Assembly (NCBI GenBank): GCA_964475385.1
Contig: CAYYWV010000110.1
Coordinates: forward strand, 1 to 8,135
Direction: 5' to 3'
DNA from: CAYYWV01 sp964475385
GTDB lineage: Bacteria; Pseudomonadota; Alphaproteobacteria; JAAXGF01
Length of the DNA: 8,135 bases
The notes under the pieces: model-generated
What the model was told of the DNA's origin: nothing
Databases searched by the model: none
Seen by the model: the letters and a program-made list of their open reading frames with translations, nothing else
Position numbers and translations under genes: made by a program
In this document: positions 7,059 to 8,135 of the stretch, in pieces
Numbering within the stretch: the stretch's first letter is position 1
Layout: every line of letters starts with the position of its first letter

Positions 7059-7613
7059 TCAGAGCCTGGGCAGTGTGACGCCGCGCTGGCCCATGTACTT
7101 GCCCGCCCGGTCGGCGTAAGAGGTCTCGCAGGCCTCCTCGGCCTTGAGAAAGACGAACTGGGCCGCGCCCTCGTTGGCGTAGACCTTGGCCGGCAGCGGC
7201 GTGGTGTTCGAGAACTCGAGCGTCACGTGGCCTTCCCACTCGGGCTCGAGCGGCGTGACGTTGACGATGATCCCGCAGCGCGCGTAGGTCGACTTGCCGA
7301 GGCAGATCACGAGCACGTCGCGCGGAACCCGGAAGTACTCGACCGTGCGGGCGAGCGCGAAGCTGTTGGGCGGGATCACGCAGACCTCGGCCGTTCGGTC
7401 GACGAAGCCTTTCGCGGAGAACCGCTTGGGATCGACGATCGCCGAATCGACGTTGGTGAAGATCTTGAACTCGTTCGAGACCCGGGCGTCGTATCCATAG
7501 GACGAAACGCCATAGGAGATCACGCCTTCGCGTTTCTGGGCCTCGACGAACGGCTCGATCATGCCGCGCTCGAGCGCCATCTTGCGAATCCAGCGATCGG
7601 GCATCACGGGCAT
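7059..7613 (-). CDS. dcd: dCTP deaminase (184 aa)
   Basis: Deaminates dCTP to dUTP, feeding dUMP and then dTMP synthesis. It is a cytoplasmic trimer of the dUTPase fold. The sequence is a full-length alphaproteobacterial-type Dcd starting MPVMPDRWIRKMALERGMIEPF. Conserved stretches include YGVSSYGYDAR (34-44), the GKSTYAR motif with S108 and R112 (equivalent to E. coli S111 and R115), NVTPLEPEWEGH, and the catalytic glutamate E133 in TLEFSNTT (equivalent to E. coli E138). GGAG lies 9 bases before the chosen ATG. A second ATG three codons in is possible, but family members usually retain the extra residues. A promoter candidate lies about 30-60 bases upstream. murA follows after 69 bases with no terminator, so the two may be cotranscribed. 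Confidence 0.97.
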   Translation of the reverse strand: MPVMPDRWIRKMALERGMIEPFVEAQKREGVISYGVSSYGYDARVSNEFKIFTNVDSAIVDPKRFSAKGFVDRTAEVCVIPPNSFALARTVEYFRVPRDVLVICLGKSTYARCGIIVNVTPLEPEWEGHVTLEFSNTTPLPAKVYANEGAAQFVFLKAEEACETSYADRAGKYMGQRGVTLPRL

Positions 7614-7643
7614 GGGCGGCGTCTCCGGGGTTGGGTCTCGGCC

Positions 7644-7672
7644 CTTTTACTCGAAGCCCGCTCGGCGCTCAA
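7644..7672 (-). promoter_or_regulatory. Candidate promoter of dcd
   Basis: On the minus strand TTGAGC (7672-7667, four of six matches to the -35 consensus) and TAAAAG (7649-7644, four of six to the -10) are separated by 17 bases. Transcription would start near 7637, giving a leader of about 25 bases before the dcd ATG at 7613. The TAAAAG patch is the only AT-rich spot in the region. Confidence 0.5.
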
Positions 7673-7674
7673 GC

Positions 7675-7691
7675 GCGCCCGGCCGGGGCGC
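7675..7691 (-). terminator. GC-rich hairpin after the small gene, weak terminator candidate
   Basis: Perfect 6-base arms GCGCCC (7675-7680) and GGGCGC (7686-7691) surround a 5-base loop and begin immediately after the stop codon of the small gene (7692-7694). In the minus direction the hairpin is followed by GCTTGAG, which has only two T residues, so it is not a classical intrinsic terminator. It also sits directly upstream of the dcd -35 candidate. Confidence 0.3.
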
Positions 7692-7880
7692 TCAGGATGC
7701 GGACGGCTCGGGGCCGTCTTGCGCGCCTTCGCGGCGGGCGCGGGCCTGGGCCTTGCGCCGGCGCAGGTTGGCGCGGAGCGCGGCGGCGCGGCGTTCCTCG
7801 CGGGCGCGGCGTGCGGCGTTCGCGCCCGGTTCGGGCCTGGCCTTCTGCGGCCGCTCGGGCTCAGGGTCGCGTCGATCCAT
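7692..7880 (-). CDS. Small Arg-rich conserved-type protein (62 aa)
   Basis: Short highly basic protein starting MDRRDPEPERPQ. A probable amphipathic helix follows (about residues 20-50), with AREERRAAALRANLRRRKAQARAR as its core. From memory, small alphaproteobacterial hypothetical proteins share an A-L-R-x-N-L-x-R-R-K-A-Q-A-R-x-R core, often near murA. I treat this one as a real gene on that basis and cannot assign a function. The basic helix would suit nucleic-acid or ribosome contact, but that is inference. No signal peptide or membrane segment is seen. The ATG at 7880 gives the usual size for such proteins. An in-frame ATG at 7955 would add 25 residues (MPQCRSRRKRG...) that look like chance coding across a tandem repeat. 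No good Shine-Dalgarno is visible for either start. A chance frame in GC-rich DNA remains possible. Confidence 0.6.
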   Translation of the reverse strand: MDRRDPEPERPQKARPEPGANAARRAREERRAAALRANLRRRKAQARARREGAQDGPEPSAS

Positions 7881-7886
7881 CGCGCT

Positions 7887-7914
7887 TTTCGGTCTTTCGG
7901 TTTCGGTCTTTCGG
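7887..7914. repeat. Perfect 14-base tandem repeat, two copies
   Basis: The unit TTTCGGTCTTTCGG occurs twice in direct succession (7887-7900 and 7901-7914) without mismatch. The 10-base core CGGTCTTTCG occurs a third time at 8032-8041, near tRNA-Thr. The array lies 7-34 bases upstream of the preferred start of the small Arg-rich gene. It could be a binding site or simply slippage-derived sequence. Confidence 0.85.
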
Positions 7915-8080
7915 CCGGTCCGGCCGCGCTTGCGTCGGCTGCGGCACTGTGGCATTTTGCCCCGCGCCGCTCAAGGCCGTCGTCGATGCTTTCGGGCCGT
8001 CTTCCGAACGATCTGGTCTTGAGGTTCCGTCCGGTCTTTCGCCGCGGCGCGGATGGGCCTGTGCGGGGCCGGATGGCCGC
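7915..8080. other. Non-coding stretch between the tandem repeat and tRNA-Thr
   Basis: Together with the small gene and the tandem repeat, this forms a divergent region between minus-strand dcd and plus-strand tRNA-Thr (7614-8080). I see no convincing gene here and no clear promoter for tRNA-Thr. A TTGAGG at about 8020 lacks a matching -10 at proper spacing. Confidence 0.5.
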
Positions 8081-8135
8081 GCCGCCGTAGCTCAGTGGTA
8101 GAGCGCGCCCTTGGTAAGGGCGAGGTCGAGTGTTC
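8081..8135 (+). tRNA. tRNA-Thr (anticodon GGT), cut by the window edge
   Basis: The 5' three-quarters of a tRNA is present. The acceptor strand is GCCGCCG (8081-8087), then TA, and the D arm is GCTC-AGTGGTA-GAGC (8090-8104). The anticodon stem is CGCCC/GGGCG (8106-8110 and 8118-8122) around loop TTGGTAA, giving anticodon GGT (8113-8115) for threonine. A 5-base variable region follows, then the 5' half of the T arm, GAGTG plus TTC, where the window ends. It is the only plus-strand gene in the window and is divergent from dcd. Confidence 0.95.

Overview
The window looks like chromosomal DNA from a high-GC alphaproteobacterium. Protein sequences and gene order both support this: dcd, murA, hisG (short form), hisD, a UPF0262 gene, a low-molecular-weight phosphatase gene, infA, maf and an RNase E/G gene lie head to tail on the minus strand and end at a tRNA-Phe gene. 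The hisD-UPF0262-phosphatase-infA-maf-RNase order is a familiar alphaproteobacterial arrangement, possibly Rhodospirillales-like. A genus cannot be named from sequence alone.

Layout from left to right. Positions 1-251 hold no convincing gene but contain a large REP-like palindrome (139-194) and smaller inverted repeats. tRNA-Phe(GAA) lies at 252-327 on the minus strand, with a recognisable promoter just upstream. From 452 to 6989 eight protein genes are packed on the minus strand with gaps of 2-12 bases or short overlaps, except for an 86-base gap before infA that holds a likely internal promoter. dcd (7059-7613) precedes murA with a 69-base gap and has its own promoter candidate. A small Arg-rich gene (7692-7880) lies upstream of dcd. 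The rest, up to 8080, is non-coding and contains a perfect 14-base tandem repeat. tRNA-Thr(GGT) starts at 8081 on the plus strand and runs off the right edge.

The genes are housekeeping: nucleotide supply and pool cleaning (Dcd, Maf), the first committed step of peptidoglycan synthesis (MurA), the first and last steps of histidine synthesis (HisG, HisD), translation initiation (IF-1), RNA processing (RNase G-like) and two tRNAs. The phosphatase-like protein and the UPF0262 protein are the two conserved members of the main block whose roles are not established. I see no mobile element, CRISPR array, toxin-antitoxin pair or defence system. I do not think the window contains an undescribed large system. 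The items most worth a second look are the expanded REP-like palindrome, the small basic gene with the tandem repeat before its start, the phosphatase/UPF0262 pair, the short HisG with no hisZ nearby, and the apparent absence of yacG from its usual place after the RNase gene.
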